Source of the DNA: Actinopolyspora lacussalsi subsp. righensis | Lineage (GTDB): Bacteria > Actinomycetota > Actinomycetes > Mycobacteriales > Pseudonocardiaceae | Assembly (NCBI RefSeq): GCF_900116555.1 | Contig: NZ_FPAT01000004.1 | Span: 248,001 to 312,000 of the forward strand | Direction of reading: 5' to 3' | DNA: 64,000 bases | In this document: positions 32,908 to 42,784 of the stretch, one piece after another | Layout: each line of letters opens with the position of its first letter | Position numbering within the stretch: position 1 is the stretch's first letter | Program-made: the position numbers and the translations under genes | The notes under the pieces: model-generated | The model's database searches: none | Told to the model about the DNA's origin: nothing | What the model saw: the letters and a program-made list of their open reading frames with translations, nothing else

Positions 32908-34521
32908 TCACATGCGGAACACGCCGTTGTCCACCTGCTCCAGCGGCGCGTTCGCCGCCACCGACAGCGAAAGCCCGAGCACGTCCCTGGTCTGCTTCGG
33001 GTCGATCACGCCGTCGTCCCACAGCCTGGCCGTGGAGTAGTAGGGGTGCCCCTGGTGCTCGTACTGCTCCCGCACCGGCTGCTTGAACTCCTCCTCGTCG
33101 GCCGCCGACCAGTGCTCGCCGCGTTCCTCGAACTGGTCGCGGCGAACGGTGGCCAGCACCGAGGCGGCCTGCTCGCCGCCCATCACCGAGATCCGGGCGT
33201 TCGGCCACATCCACAGGAACCGCGGGGAGTAGGCCCGGCCGCACATGGAATAGTTGCCCGCACCGAACGAACCCCCGATGACCACGGTCAGCTTGGGAAC
33301 GCGGGCGCAGGCCACGGCGGTGACCATCTTGGCGCCGTGCTTGGCGATGCCACCGGCCTCGTACTCCTTGCCCACCATGAACCCGGAGATGTTCTGCAGG
33401 AAGACCAGCGGTATCCGGCGCCGGTCGCAGAGCTGCACGAAGTGGGCTCCCTTGAGTGCCGACTCGCCGAACAGGATGCCGTTGTTGGCCACGATCCCCA
33501 CGGGGTGACCGTGGATCCGGGCGAAGCCGGTCACCAGCGTTGTGCCGTACTCGGCCTTGAACTCCGAGAACCTGCTGCCGTCGACCACGCGGGCGATGAC
33601 CTCGCGAACGTCGTACGGGGTGCGGCTGTCGGTGGGCACCACGCCGTAGAGCTGCTCGGGATCGGCGGCGGGTGCCTCCACCTCGGCGACCCGCCACGGC
33701 CGCTCGGGCGCGGGCGGCAGGGTGCTGACGATGGAGCGCACCATGCGCAGCGCGTCGGCGTCGTCGGCCGCGAGGTGGTCGGTGACGCCGGAGGTCTGGG
33801 CGTGCAGCCTGCCGCCGCCGAGCTCCTCGGCGGTCACCTCGGCACCGGTCGCGGCCTTCACCAGCGGGGGACCGCCCAGGAAGATGGTTCCCTGCTCGCG
33901 GACGATCACGGCCTCGTCGCTCATGGCGGGAACGTAGGCGCCACCGGCGGTGCAGGAGCCGAGCACCGCAGCGATCTGGGGGATGCCGCGTGCGGACATG
34001 GTCGCCTGGTTGTAGAAGATCCGGCCGAAGTGCTCCCGGTCCGGGAAGACCTCGTCCTGCTTCGGCAGGAAGGCACCGCCGGAGTCGACGAGGTAGACGC
34101 AGGGCAGGTTGTTGTGCAGTGCCACTTCCTGAGCACGCAGGTGCTTCTTGACGGTGATCGGGTAGTAGGTACCGCCCTTGACCGTGGCGTCGTTGGCGAC
34201 GATCACGCACTCCCGGCCGGATATCCTTCCGATGCCGGTGATGATTCCCGCCGCGGGGGCCTCGTCGTCGTAGAGCCCGTGGGCGGCCATCGGGGACAGC
34301 TCCAGCAACGGGGAACCGCGGTCCAGCAGCGTTTCCACCCGGTCGCGCGGCAGCAGTTTGCCGCGTTCGACGTGACGGCGCCTGGTCTTCTCCGGACCGC
34401 CCGCCCGGACCTGTTCGAGGCGGGTGTTGAGGTCAGCCACGAGTGCGGTGTGTTCCGAGGCGTAACGCTCGTAGGACTCGGCCGCGGGGTCCACGTTGGT
34501 GGACAGCACCGGTGCATCCAT
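32908..34521 (-). CDS. accD1: acyl-CoA carboxylase beta chain (carboxyltransferase, AccD1/MCC-beta type)
   Basis: A 537-residue carboxyltransferase of the MCC-beta type. Seen: ARGKL-like [35 protein letters not shown], the [15 protein letters not shown] motif, [16 protein letters not shown], and the C-terminal [20 protein letters not shown] then [11 protein letters not shown]. These are the two crotonase-like halves that transfer carboxyl from biotin to the acyl-CoA. ATG at 34521 begins at the family N terminus; the longer frame would add a basic leader. It is first in the accD1-accA1-fadE19 operon and divergent from a TetR gene. Confidence 0.9.
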   Translation of the reverse strand: MDAPVLSTNVDPAAESYERYASEHTALVADLNTRLEQVRAGGPEKTRRRHVERGKLLPRDRVETLLDRGSPLLELSPMAAHGLYDDEAPAAGIITGIGRISGRECVIVANDATVKGGTYYPITVKKHLRAQEVALHNNLPCVYLVDSGGAFLPKQDEVFPDREHFGRIFYNQATMSARGIPQIAAVLGSCTAGGAYVPAMSDEAVIVREQGTIFLGGPPLVKAATGAEVTAEELGGGRLHAQTSGVTDHLAADDADALRMVRSIVSTLPPAPERPWRVAEVEAPAADPEQLYGVVPTDSRTPYDVREVIARVVDGSRFSEFKAEYGTTLVTGFARIHGHPVGIVANNGILFGESALKGAHFVQLCDRRRIPLVFLQNISGFMVGKEYEAGGIAKHGAKMVTAVACARVPKLTVVIGGSFGAGNYSMCGRAYSPRFLWMWPNARISVMGGEQAASVLATVRRDQFEERGEHWSAADEEEFKQPVREQYEHQGHPYYSTARLWDDGVIDPKQTRDVLGLSLSVAANAPLEQVDNGVFRM

Positions 34522-34596
34522 CTCGCTACCCGTACCTTCCGTTCGGGCGCGGCCGCGCCGGGAGAGGCCGATCGGCACCACCGGCACGACCAATGT

Positions 34597-34637
34597 AGTT
34601 AATGATCGTTAACGTAGCGATGTTAACGCTGACTAAC
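34597..34637. promoter_or_regulatory. operator candidate between accD1 and the TetR gene
   Basis: Two GTTAAC hexamers (34608-34613 and 34622-34627), each itself palindromic, lie 14 bp apart within CGTTAACG...GTTAACGC, flanked by TTAATGA and TGACTAA. The stretch is AT-rich, central between two divergent starts, and is the most plausible site for the TetR repressor of this cluster. Confidence 0.6.
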
Positions 34638-34661
34638 CAGATTCGTCTAGTATCGGAGCCG

Positions 34662-35282
34662 ATGACGAACGATGTCCCCGACGGAACCGGACGTGGCGGT
34701 GCCCCGTCCAGACGCGAACAGCTCCTGAGCGCGGCCGCGGAACTGTTCGCCAGATACGGGTTCCACGGGGTCGGCATAGACGACATCGGCGCGGCTGTAG
34801 GAATCTCCGGACCCGCGCTGTATCGGCACTTCCGGGGCAAGGACGCGATGCTCGGTGAGATGCTGACCGGCATCAGCGAACGGCTGCTCCACGGCGGACG
34901 GGCCAGAACGGTGAACACCCCCGACCCGAGCACCGCGCTCGAATCCCTGGTCGCCTGGCACGTGGAGTTCGCGCTGACGAACTCGGCACTGATCACGGTG
35001 CACCTGCGCGACCTGGACAGCCTCGCCGAGCCCGACCGCCACCGGGTCCGGGAGTTGCAGCGCGGCTACGTCGAGGTCTGGGTCGAGACCCTGCTGCAGT
35101 GCCGCCCCGACCTCTCCGAGCACACCGCGCGCGCCTCCGCCCACGCGGTGCTCGGGCTGATCAACTCCACCCCGCACAGCGCGCGACTCGACCCGACGAG
35201 GATGTCGGAGCTGCTGCACCGGATGGCGATGAACGCGCTGCTGGTCGACCGGCGGGGCGGAGACGAAGCCGACGGGGCGTGA
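34662..35282 (+). CDS. TetR-family repressor of the branched-chain acyl-CoA cluster
   Basis: A 206-residue TetR protein. HTH at about residues 17-62: REQLLSAAAELFARYGFHGV, GAAVGISGPALYRHFRGKDA. The C-terminal half is a helical ligand domain (VAWHVEFALTNSALITVHLR). In M. tuberculosis the corresponding Rv2506 regulator controls branched-chain keto/acyl-CoA genes. Divergent placement and paired GTTAAC sites support autoregulation and control of accD1-accA1-fadE19. ATG at 34662 follows GGAG. Confidence 0.88.
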   Translation: MTNDVPDGTGRGGAPSRREQLLSAAAELFARYGFHGVGIDDIGAAVGISGPALYRHFRGKDAMLGEMLTGISERLLHGGRARTVNTPDPSTALESLVAWHVEFALTNSALITVHLRDLDSLAEPDRHRVRELQRGYVEVWVETLLQCRPDLSEHTARASAHAVLGLINSTPHSARLDPTRMSELLHRMAMNALLVDRRGGDEADGA

Positions 35283-35359
35283 CGGTGGCGCTCCGGGCTC
35301 CGGTCGACCGGCTCCCGGTTGGCCGGAACCCAGTTGACCGGGAGCCGGTTGGCCGGATC

Positions 35360-35421
35360 CCGAGGGACCCGGAACCCGAGGGACCCGGAACCCGAGGGAC
35401 CCGGAACCCGAGGGACCCGGC
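35360..35421. repeat. 16-bp tandem repeat, four units
   Basis: Four units of CCCGAGGGACCCGGAA begin at 35360, 35376, 35392 and 35407; the third unit lacks one C. Upstream, at 35300-35358, two looser copies of a GGTTGGCCGGA-containing stretch occur. It lies in the gap between convergent TetR and DUF427 genes. No function evident. Confidence 0.8.
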
Positions 35422-35451
35422 CTCGGGGATCGGACTTCGGGAGACCGGATC

Positions 35452-36252
35452 TCAGGAAACCGGGGTGCCGTCCACCGTGGTCGTCACACCCTCCGCCAGG
35501 AAGCAGTACCGTCCCGCTATCCCGGCCGACTCCGGCAGCGGGTCCTCGTAGCGGAACACCGCGTCCGGCAGGTCCAGGCCCTCGCCACGCACCGAACGAT
35601 AAGTGGCGGTCCCCTTGTAGGGGCAGACCGTGGTCGTGGCGCTGGTCTCCAGCAGCTCGGTGCGCACGTCCTCGGCGGGCAGGTAGAACCGGTTGGGCAG
35701 TCCCGTCTCGGACAGCAGCTTGGCCCGGCCGCTCTCGGCCAGCACCACACCGCCACTGCTCACCCGGACGTGACGTGCGGTCTCCCGGACGTCCACCCGG
35801 TGGTAGGGATCGCGGAGGTGCCCGAGCACCTCCTCTTCCTCGTCCAGCCACTGGTCCATCGCCTCCCAGCTGACGGACAGGTGCCCGGCCAGCCAGGACG
35901 CGTCCTCGACGGGATCGGGATACCGCCACACCGCGCTCTCCGCGACCCGATCGCCCACCCGCACCGAGTGGTACTCGGCATCACCCTTGAACGGGCAGTG
36001 CGTGTGCCGCGTGCTCGGTTCGAGCAACTCCGCGCGGACGTCCTCGACCGGCACGTAGAGCCGCGGCAGCAGGTTGCTCTCGTGCAACAACTTGCCCCGC
36101 GAGCTGTCCAGCACGGTCTCGCCCGCGAACCGCGCCCGCACGCGCCGCGGGAAGTCCTGCCAGAGCAGTCGGTGCGCGGGACCGTCGATGCGGTAGTTCA
36201 CCGTTTCCGGCGGCCTGCTGGTGAGCGGACCGTCGCCCAGGGTCAGAGCCAC
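35452..36252 (-). CDS. tandem DUF427 protein
   Basis: A 266-residue protein with two DUF427 domains. The first has [18 protein letters not shown] and [20 protein letters not shown]; the second has [20 protein letters not shown] and [20 protein letters not shown], the typical C-P-x-KG-x-A-x-Y core. Each half folds as a small beta barrel; function unknown. Tandem forms are common in actinobacteria. GTG at 36252 was chosen because GGCGAGG precedes it at good spacing; the open frame upstream is not homologous. Confidence 0.88.
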   Translation of the reverse strand: MALTLGDGPLTSRPPETVNYRIDGPAHRLLWQDFPRRVRARFAGETVLDSSRGKLLHESNLLPRLYVPVEDVRAELLEPSTRHTHCPFKGDAEYHSVRVGDRVAESAVWRYPDPVEDASWLAGHLSVSWEAMDQWLDEEEEVLGHLRDPYHRVDVRETARHVRVSSGGVVLAESGRAKLLSETGLPNRFYLPAEDVRTELLETSATTTVCPYKGTATYRSVRGEGLDLPDAVFRYEDPLPESAGIAGRYCFLAEGVTTTVDGTPVS

Positions 36253-36586
36253 TGCGATAACCTCGCCCTTCTCGGAATTCGTTTCACAACCGGTGCCCGG
36301 CCCCATGCGGAACCCGACCTCACACGAGTCCCGGACTCGCCGGAAGAGGGCCCAGCCGAGTCGAGCCACGGACCCGTTCGCCGATCCGTCGCCTCGCGTG
36401 CCCCACGGCGTGAACCAGTGGCGGGCCGCCCGTCGCTCACACACCGGTGACAACACTCCCCACTCGCAGCATGGCTCCCGGAACGCACCAACATCAACCC
36501 ATCGGGTTAAGAACACGTTTTGCGAGGTGACGACAGCGGCGCAAGACTGGACGGGTTCGGCCGCCGAGCCGAGGGAGGCAGGCAGG
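36253..36586. other. 334-bp gap between DUF427 and ctaD
   Basis: A divergent promoter region. No gene is supported. It contains no P, A or B repeat. The ctaD ribosome site GAGGGAGG lies at its right end; promoter elements cannot be fixed by eye. Confidence 0.5.
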
Positions 36587-38290
36587 ATGGCTACGCCCGA
36601 GACACAGCCCACACCCGTCCCGACGCGCGCATCCGGCCGACAGCGGGCCAGGAAGGGTTCGGTGCTGGTCGCGCTGACCCACACCACCGATCCGAAACGA
36701 ATCGGCATGCTCTACCTCGCCACGGCCTTCGCGTTCTTCCTGATCGGCGGGCTGATGGCGATGTTCATCCGCGCCGAACTCGCCGCGCCCGGTATCCAGG
36801 TGATCTCGCAGGAGCAGTACAACCAGCTGTTCACCATGCACGGCACGATCATGCTGCTGCTGTTCGCCACACCGATCCTGTTCGGGTTCGCCAACGTGAT
36901 ACTTCCACTGCAGATCGGCGCGCCGGATGTGGCCTTTCCCAGGCTGAACGCGCTGTCCTACTGGTTGTTCCTGTTCGGCGGGATAACCGTGATCGCGGGG
37001 TTCGTCGCCCCGGACGGCGCGGCCGACTTCGGCTGGACCGGCTACCCACCGCTGTCGGAGTTCAACGAAGGAATCGGGGGCAACCTGTGGATCACCGGGC
37101 TGATCGTCTCCGGCCTGGGCACGATCCTCGGCGCGGTCAACATGATCACTTCGGTGGTCTGCATGCGCGCGCCCGGCATGACGATGTGGCGGATGCCGAT
37201 CTTCACGTGGAACATCCTGGTCACCAGCGTGCTGATCCTGATGGCGTTCCCGATCCTGACCGCCGCGCTGTTCGGGCTGCTGGCCGACCGGCACCTCGGT
37301 GCCCACGTGTTCGACCCGGCCAACGGCGGCGCGGTGCTGTGGCAGCACCTGTTCTGGTTCTTCGGTCACCCCGAGGTCTACATCGTCGCGCTGCCGTTCT
37401 TCGGGATCATCACCGAGATTCTGCCGGTGTTCTCCCGCAAGCCGCTGTTCGGCTACACCGGACTGGTGTACGCGACCTGGACCATCGGGTTCCTGTCCGT
37501 GGTCGTCTGGGCCCACCACATGTTCGTCACCGGGGCGGTGCTGCTGCCGTTCTTCTCCTTCACCACGTTCCTGATCGCGGTGCCCACCGGAATCAAGTTC
37601 TTCAACTGGATCGGCACCATGTGGCGCGGACAGCTGACCTTCGAGTCACCGATGCTGTTCAGCGTCGGCTTCCTGATCACTTTCCTGTTCGGCGGGCTGA
37701 CCGGTGTGCTGCTGGCCTCCCCACCACTGGACTTCCACGTCTCGGACACCTACTTCGTGGTGGCGCACTTCCACTACGTGCTGTTCGGCACGATCGTGTT
37801 CGCGGTGTTCGCGGGCATCTACTTCTGGTTCCCCAAGATGACCGGCCGGATGATGGACGAACGGCTGGCGAAGGCGCACTTCTGGCTGACCTTCATCGGC
37901 TTCCACGCCACGTTCCTGGTGCAGCACTGGCTGGGCAACGAGGGGATGCCCCGGCGCTACGCCGACTACCTGCCGACCGACGGGTTCACCACGCTCAACG
38001 TGATCTCCAGCGCCGGGGCGTTCCTGCTGGGAGCCTCGATGCTGCCGTTCCTGTACAACGTGTTCAAGAGCTACCGGTACGGCGCGCGGGTCCACGTGGA
38101 CGACCCCTGGGGGCACGGCAACTCGCTGGAGTGGGCGACCTCCTGCCCGCCGCCGCGGCACAACTTCTACGAGCTGCCCCGGATCCGCTCCAACCGGCCC
38201 GCCTTCGAACTGCACTACCCGCACATGTCGGAGCGCATGGAGCTGGAGGCCCACGTCACCGGCCCCAGGTCCGGGCGCCGCGAGGAGTGA
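36587..38290 (+). CDS. ctaD: cytochrome c oxidase subunit I (aa3 type)
   Basis: A 567-residue membrane protein with about twelve helices, the catalytic subunit of terminal oxidase. Seen: [11 protein letters not shown] (haem a His), [10 protein letters not shown] (CuB His and cross-linked Tyr), WAHHMFVTG (CuB His pair), and [10 protein letters not shown] (haem a3 and haem a His). The D- and K-channel regions are recognisable. In actinobacteria ctaD commonly stands apart from ctaC-ctaE-qcr genes, as here. ATG at 36587 follows GAGGGAGG. No copy of the other subunits is in the window. Confidence 0.95.
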   Translation: MATPETQPTPVPTRASGRQRARKGSVLVALTHTTDPKRIGMLYLATAFAFFLIGGLMAMFIRAELAAPGIQVISQEQYNQLFTMHGTIMLLLFATPILFGFANVILPLQIGAPDVAFPRLNALSYWLFLFGGITVIAGFVAPDGAADFGWTGYPPLSEFNEGIGGNLWITGLIVSGLGTILGAVNMITSVVCMRAPGMTMWRMPIFTWNILVTSVLILMAFPILTAALFGLLADRHLGAHVFDPANGGAVLWQHLFWFFGHPEVYIVALPFFGIITEILPVFSRKPLFGYTGLVYATWTIGFLSVVVWAHHMFVTGAVLLPFFSFTTFLIAVPTGIKFFNWIGTMWRGQLTFESPMLFSVGFLITFLFGGLTGVLLASPPLDFHVSDTYFVVAHFHYVLFGTIVFAVFAGIYFWFPKMTGRMMDERLAKAHFWLTFIGFHATFLVQHWLGNEGMPRRYADYLPTDGFTTLNVISSAGAFLLGASMLPFLYNVFKSYRYGARVHVDDPWGHGNSLEWATSCPPPRHNFYELPRIRSNRPAFELHYPHMSERMELEAHVTGPRSGRREE

Positions 38291-38335
38291 ACACTTCGAA
38301 CCACGAGGCGTTTCCGCGTCCGTCGCTCCCGGTGG

Positions 38336-38941
38336 TCAACCGCGTTCCGGTGCCGCCTCCTCGGAATCCTGCTCCTCGCCCACCGCGCTCGGCGCCGGCA
38401 TCTCCACCCCGGCTTCCTCGAAACGGGAGGGGTGCGACCTGTTGTTGGACAACGGCTGCACCTTGTTGCCGGTGCTGGAGACACAGCCCTTACCCGGCGA
38501 AGCCCGGCACACCGGACACTTGACCTGCAGCACCTGCCGCCGGGCCTTGATGTCCTGAATCGCCTCGTCGGGATCCTGCCCCTTGGCCTCCAGCAGCGCG
38601 GCGGTGGCCCGTTCCCAACCACGCAGCGACTCGGCCGCGGAGGGACGGGGCTTGGACTTGATCTCCGCGCTCTCGGCCTTCTGGATCTGCTGGTTGCGGT
38701 ACTCCACCCACTCCCGGTGGATCACGCTGGTGGAAATCGACACCGAGTTCCTGCGGTAGTGCTCCACCACCACGGACTTGGCGAAGTCGGCGGGGACGTC
38801 TCCCAGCGCCGCCGCCCACGACTCCGCGGTCAGATCGGCCTTGCCCTGCTGCTGCTCGGTCTTGGGGTAGGCGAACCCCTCGAACGACCTGTCGTAACTC
38901 GCGGCGAGTTGGAACAGTTCGGGGAGTTCGTAGGTTTCCAT
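38336..38941 (-). CDS. phage-like helicase-loader-type protein with C-terminal zinc finger
   Basis: A 201-residue protein. The N-terminal 75 residues (LFQLAASYDRSFEGFAYPKT then WAAALGDVPADFAKSVVVEHY and VIHREWVEYRN) follow the pattern of phage replicative-helicase loaders or inhibitors such as G39P: a W..ALGD segment, then A..V..HY and a terminal I..EW. The C-terminal part has a compact zinc-binding motif CPVC-(6)-GC with a distal His (SNNRSHPSRFEE), also common in actinophage proteins. ATG at 38941 overlaps the upstream TGA by one base. With its partner it resembles a phage replication module; function not proven. Confidence 0.6.
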   Translation of the reverse strand: METYELPELFQLAASYDRSFEGFAYPKTEQQQGKADLTAESWAAALGDVPADFAKSVVVEHYRRNSVSISTSVIHREWVEYRNQQIQKAESAEIKSKPRPSAAESLRGWERATAALLEAKGQDPDEAIQDIKARRQVLQVKCPVCRASPGKGCVSSTGNKVQPLSNNRSHPSRFEEAGVEMPAPSAVGEEQDSEEAAPERG

Positions 38942-39990
38942 CAGGCTTCCTCCTCGTCCTGCGGGCCGTCGATGTCGATGACCGAGCCGTTCTCGGGTTG
39001 GTCGTGCTCGACCTTCTCTCGCATCCGCCGCTTGTTCTGGGCGGCGACGTAGTGCGCCTGCCTGGGCAGGTCGAAGGCTCGACGCCCGAAGGCCGGTTCC
39101 GGCAGACAGTCGGGGCACTTGCGCAGCTTCCCGTCGCTCTGCTCGATGTAACCGCTGTCGCACCCGGCATTACCACAGTGCCCCGGCAGGGGGCGGGTGG
39201 ACGCGCCGACCGCCTTCTCCTTGGACTCCGGCAGTGAGAGGTGCCGTGGTCGCGGGCTCGCACGCTCGGCCGGTGGTTCCTTGGCCACGGCGGTGTTCGG
39301 CGAGGAGCCGTCGTAGACGTCCCGCGCCGAACGCTGCAGCGCTTCCCCGTAGCACTCGGAGAACCTGCTCGGCGAGGTCTTCTTGTCGCGCCAGATGTTG
39401 AGCGCCGCGATGAGGTCTCCGGTGTTGGCCAGCGGCGACATCTCGCGCTTGGCCCTGATCTCGCCCGCCAGTCGCTCCAGGATCCGGTCGGGTATCGGGT
39501 TCTTCTGCTGCTCGGCCCACTGCCGAACCAGGGTTTCCGTGTTCATGGTGTTGCCGGACCCGCCGTTCGAGCCGGCCCCGCCGCCGGAACCCGACCCGTT
39601 GCTGGCACCCGACCCGTTGTTGGAGCCGGAACCCGTGTTCGCCGTCGAGGGGCGTTCGGTTTCCCGCGAGGCCGTCGACCTGGCCACCGGGGCCGTGGCC
39701 TCCTTCGCCAACGTGGTCCGTTCGGCGGGGGCGACGGCACGGGCGTGCAGGGTCCACTGCACCCCGGCCTCCGCCGAGGAACCGGTCAACCAGCCGTAGC
39801 GCTCCAGCTCGGCGATCATCTCGATGGGATCCGAGGCCCCCGCGGAGGCCAGGTCACTCAACCGCACCCGCCCCTTGGCCTGGATGAGTGTGAAGGCCGC
39901 TCTGGCCTGCAGGCTCATGGAGTTGTCCTGAGCCAGTTCGGCCGGGACCGCTATCCACCCGTCCCAGCCGGCAGACAGCGCACCATCCAT
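38941..39990 (-). CDS. phage-like replication-organiser-type protein (winged helix, zinc motif)
   Basis: A 349-residue protein in three parts. Residues about 1-75 form a winged-helix region (LQARAAFTLIQAKGRVRLSD, MIAELERYGWL). A Gly/Ser/Asn-rich linker follows (about 115-148). The rest contains ILERLAGEIRAKREM and a C-terminal Cys cluster CGNAGCDSGYIEQSDGKLRK then CPDC, the sort of treble-clef zinc motif found in actinophage replication proteins. ATG at 39990 follows GGAGGAG. It is translationally coupled to the loader-like gene. No phage structural, integrase or excision gene is nearby, so it is either a remnant or a domesticated pair. Confidence 0.6.
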   Translation of the reverse strand: MDGALSAGWDGWIAVPAELAQDNSMSLQARAAFTLIQAKGRVRLSDLASAGASDPIEMIAELERYGWLTGSSAEAGVQWTLHARAVAPAERTTLAKEATAPVARSTASRETERPSTANTGSGSNNGSGASNGSGSGGGAGSNGGSGNTMNTETLVRQWAEQQKNPIPDRILERLAGEIRAKREMSPLANTGDLIAALNIWRDKKTSPSRFSECYGEALQRSARDVYDGSSPNTAVAKEPPAERASPRPRHLSLPESKEKAVGASTRPLPGHCGNAGCDSGYIEQSDGKLRKCPDCLPEPAFGRRAFDLPRQAHYVAAQNKRRMREKVEHDQPENGSVIDIDGPQDEEEA

Positions 39991-40394
39991 CGAACGACTC
40001 CTCCATCGGTGTCACACGCCGTGCCCGGACAAGGCTATACCGCCCGACGGCGCACCCGGACAGCGTGCGCCGCCCCCGCGCGGAACCGCCGAGCCGGTCA
40101 CGTGGGCGTCGTTTCGGGAGGGTCGCGGACACACCGGGTGGCCCGCCTGCTCTTTTCGGGTGGAACCACCGTCGCCCCGAAGTGGCGCCTTTCATAATCG
40201 ATGCAGGAACAGACCCCGCGAACTGTAACGTTGTGCGGTGCGGGTCGCTTGAACAGGCGCCACCCGATCGGGCAACGAAGCCCACGCATCAATCGACCGT
40301 TCCCGAACTCTTGACCGTCCGCGAAGCCGGAACACCGGTTCGCGTCCACCGGAAACTTGACGGCGTGTCCGCGCTACACCGCAAGGAGAAAGCG
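39991..40394. other. 404-bp gap before the MFS gene
   Basis: Divergent promoter region of the phage-like pair and the MFS gene. The frame of the MFS gene is open from 40065 but that part is Arg/Pro-rich and not transporter-like. An AT-richer spot TTTCATAATCGATGC at about 40190-40205 may hold the MFS -10 region. No repeat found. Confidence 0.45.
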
Positions 40395-41684
40395 TTGCCT
40401 GTTGCCCTGTTGGCACTCGCCATCGCGGCATTCGGAATCGGTACCACGGAATTCGTGATGATGGGGTTGCTGCCCGAGGTCGCCACCGACATGAACGTGT
40501 CGATCTCGGCCGCGGGCGGCTACATCTCGCTGTACGCACTGGGGGTCGTCATCGGTGCACCGCTGCTGACGATCGCGGGGATGCGCGTACGCAGAAAAAC
40601 CATGCTGCTGAGCATGCTGGGGTTGTTCATCGCGGGCAACCTGCTGTCCGCGATCGCGCCGACACACGAATCGCTGCTGGCGGCCCGGTTCGTGGCGGGG
40701 CTGCCGCACGGCACGTTCTTCGGCATCGGTGCCGTCGTGGCCGCGAGCCTGGTGAGCCGGGACAAGCGCGGCCGGGCGATCTCGATGATGTTCGTGGGGC
40801 TGACCGTGGCCAACATCGTCGGCGTTCCGGTGGGCACGCTGCTCGGCCAGGCGATCGACTGGCGCTGGACCTTCGGACTGGTGGCGCTGATCGGAGCGGT
40901 GGCGCTGGCCGCGGTGAGCGCGCTGGTCCCGCGCCAGGCCAAACCGACCGAGGTCAGCGTGCGGGGCGAGCTGTCGGCCTTCCGGCGCCCGCAGGTGTGG
41001 CTGGCCTTCGCGGTGGTGGTGTTCGGCTTCGCGGCCACGTTCTCGTTCTACAGCTACATCAAGCCGCTGCTCGTCCAGGTGAGCGGCTACACGCCGCTGG
41101 CCGCCACCGTGCTGCTCGCGCTGTTCGGCACCGGCATGACCCTGGGCACCGTGATCGGCGGGAGGCTGGCGGACCGCTCCCCGATGCGTACGCTCTACGT
41201 TTTCCTGACCGCGCTGGCCGTGGTCCTGACGATGTTCACCTTCACCGCGCACAACACGGTGCTGGTGGCGGTCAACGTGTTCCTGGTCGGCGTCACCGGT
41301 TTCGCCGCCATCCCGAGCATCCAGGCCAGGATCCTGGACCAGGCCAAGGAGGCGCCCTCGCTGGGCTCGGCCAGCATCCAGTCCACTTTCAACATCGCCA
41401 ACTCCCTGGGCGCCTACCTGGGCGGGCTGGTCATCGCCGCCGGATTCGGCCTGATCTCGCCGAGCTGGGTCGGAGCGGTGCTGGCCCTGGTGGGGCTGGG
41501 CTTCGCGGTGCTCTCCGGCAGGCTCGACCGTCGTGGTTCCGGGAACGGCTCCGGCGACGACGATCGTTCCGGTAGCAGGGATCGTTCCGGTGGCAGGATC
41601 CGCTCCGGTGGCTCAGGTACCGCCACCGGAGAAACAGCGGGAGTGGCGGACTCGACGAGTTCGAGGGCCGCGCACGCGCACTGA
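40395..41684 (+). CDS. MFS transporter, DHA1 drug-efflux type (AraJ/Cmx-like)
   Basis: A 429-residue major-facilitator protein with twelve predicted helices. The start ALAIAAFGIGTTEFVMMGLL is characteristic of the AraJ/YdhP/Cmx group, which includes chloramphenicol exporters; motif A-like RVRRKTMLLSML follows helix 2 and motif C-like GLTVANIVGVPVGTLLGQ occurs in helix 5. The C-terminal tail after helix 12 is hydrophilic and Gly/Ser/Arg/Asp-rich (about 40 residues). The TTG at 40395 has AAGGAG 7 bp upstream and begins directly before helix 1; the GTG at 40365 is an alternative. Substrate unknown. Confidence 0.85.
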   Translation: MPVALLALAIAAFGIGTTEFVMMGLLPEVATDMNVSISAAGGYISLYALGVVIGAPLLTIAGMRVRRKTMLLSMLGLFIAGNLLSAIAPTHESLLAARFVAGLPHGTFFGIGAVVAASLVSRDKRGRAISMMFVGLTVANIVGVPVGTLLGQAIDWRWTFGLVALIGAVALAAVSALVPRQAKPTEVSVRGELSAFRRPQVWLAFAVVVFGFAATFSFYSYIKPLLVQVSGYTPLAATVLLALFGTGMTLGTVIGGRLADRSPMRTLYVFLTALAVVLTMFTFTAHNTVLVAVNVFLVGVTGFAAIPSIQARILDQAKEAPSLGSASIQSTFNIANSLGAYLGGLVIAAGFGLISPSWVGAVLALVGLGFAVLSGRLDRRGSGNGSGDDDRSGSRDRSGGRIRSGGSGTATGETAGVADSTSSRAAHAH

Positions 41685-41877
41685 TCCGAGGGCACCTCGC
41701 CGGGTGCCGAGGCCGCGCCTGGCGAGTCCGCCCCGCTCGTGATGCAATCTCCCCGGTCGGGAATGCTTGATCGATTCCACTGGTTGCACGGAACGGCGTG
41801 CTTCCCCTGAAAAGGGGATAAGACGCCGTCCGATTGGTGGCCGTGTTACGAGTCGACATTCGTGAAGGGAACACCAG

Positions 41878-42708
41878 ATGAGCCAGGTTCCGAACATCAC
41901 GCTCAACACCGGCGCGAAGATGCCGCAGCTGGGTTTCGGCGTCTTCCAGATCCCCTCCGAGGAGGTCGTGGAGCCGGTCAGGGCCGCCCTGGAAGCGGGC
42001 TATCGCAGTATCGACACCGCGGCCGTCTACGGCAACGAGGAAGGCGTCGGCAAGGCGATCGCGGAGTCGGGCATCCCGCGTGAGGAACTGTTCGTCACCA
42101 CCAAGCTGTGGAACGACAGGCAGGGCTACGACGAGACGTTCCGCGCGTTCGACGAGAGCCTCAACAAGCTGGGGCTGGACTACGTGGATCTCTACCTGAT
42201 CCACTGGCCGATGCCCGGTCAGGACACCTACGTGCAGACCTGGCAAGCGTTCGAGAAGCTCCACTCCGAGGGCAGGGCCAAGTCCGTCGGGGTGTCGAAC
42301 TTCCACACCGCGCACCTGCGCAGGCTGTTCGAGGAGACCAACGTGGTCCCCGCGGTGAACCAGATCGAGCTGCACCCCAACCTGCCCCAGGCCGAGCTGC
42401 GGGCGTTCCACGCCGAGCACGGCATCGCCACCGAGGCGTGGAGCCCGATCGGGCAGGGCAAGGGTCTGCTGGAGGACTCCCGGCTGCGAGGACTGGCCGA
42501 GAAGTACGGCAAGTCCCCGGCACAGGTGGTGCTGCGCTGGCACATCCAGCTGGGCAACGTGACCATCCCGAAGTCCGCCACGCCGTCGCGCGTTCGGGAG
42601 AACCTCGAACTGTTCGACTTCGAGCTCAGCGAGGACGACATGAAGTCCATCGGCGAGCTGGACAACGGTGGTCGGGTCGGGCCCAACCCGGACGTCTTCG
42701 GCGCGTGA
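41878..42708 (+). CDS. aldo/keto reductase (2,5-diketo-D-gluconate reductase-like)
   Basis: A 276-residue AKR5-like TIM-barrel reductase using NADPH. Catalytic tetrad Asp46, Tyr51, Lys76 and His109 are all present (GYRSIDTAAVYGNEEG, TTKLWND, LYLIHWPMP). The cofactor-binding IPKSATPSRVRENL is at the end. Broad small-carbonyl specificity is usual. ATG at 41878 fits; GAAGGGAAC lies upstream. Monocistronic, converging on an FAD monooxygenase gene across repeat A2. Confidence 0.93.
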   Translation: MSQVPNITLNTGAKMPQLGFGVFQIPSEEVVEPVRAALEAGYRSIDTAAVYGNEEGVGKAIAESGIPREELFVTTKLWNDRQGYDETFRAFDESLNKLGLDYVDLYLIHWPMPGQDTYVQTWQAFEKLHSEGRAKSVGVSNFHTAHLRRLFEETNVVPAVNQIELHPNLPQAELRAFHAEHGIATEAWSPIGQGKGLLEDSRLRGLAEKYGKSPAQVVLRWHIQLGNVTIPKSATPSRVRENLELFDFELSEDDMKSIGELDNGGRVGPNPDVFGA

Positions 42709-42784
42709 CCGAGCGGTGAGCCGCCGCTCACCCTGGTTGAGGCGCTGCCGCCGTGGGAGGCACCCGGTGTGCCTCCCACGCCAC

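Noticed and set aside
30593-34210. One open frame of 1205 codons on the minus strand spanning both carboxylase genes
   Set aside because: Only its left part is the alpha chain; the right part is an Arg/Gly-rich shadow of the beta-chain gene in another frame. The genuine beta chain and its own start are clear, so there is no fusion protein.
35360-35421. Possible CRISPR array
   Set aside because: The units are directly contiguous with no spacers, only 16 bp long and with no cas genes.
36520-38523. A 667-codon plus-strand frame overlapping ctaD
   Set aside because: It is the +1 shadow of ctaD, rich in Arg/His, and ctaD carries all haem and copper ligands.
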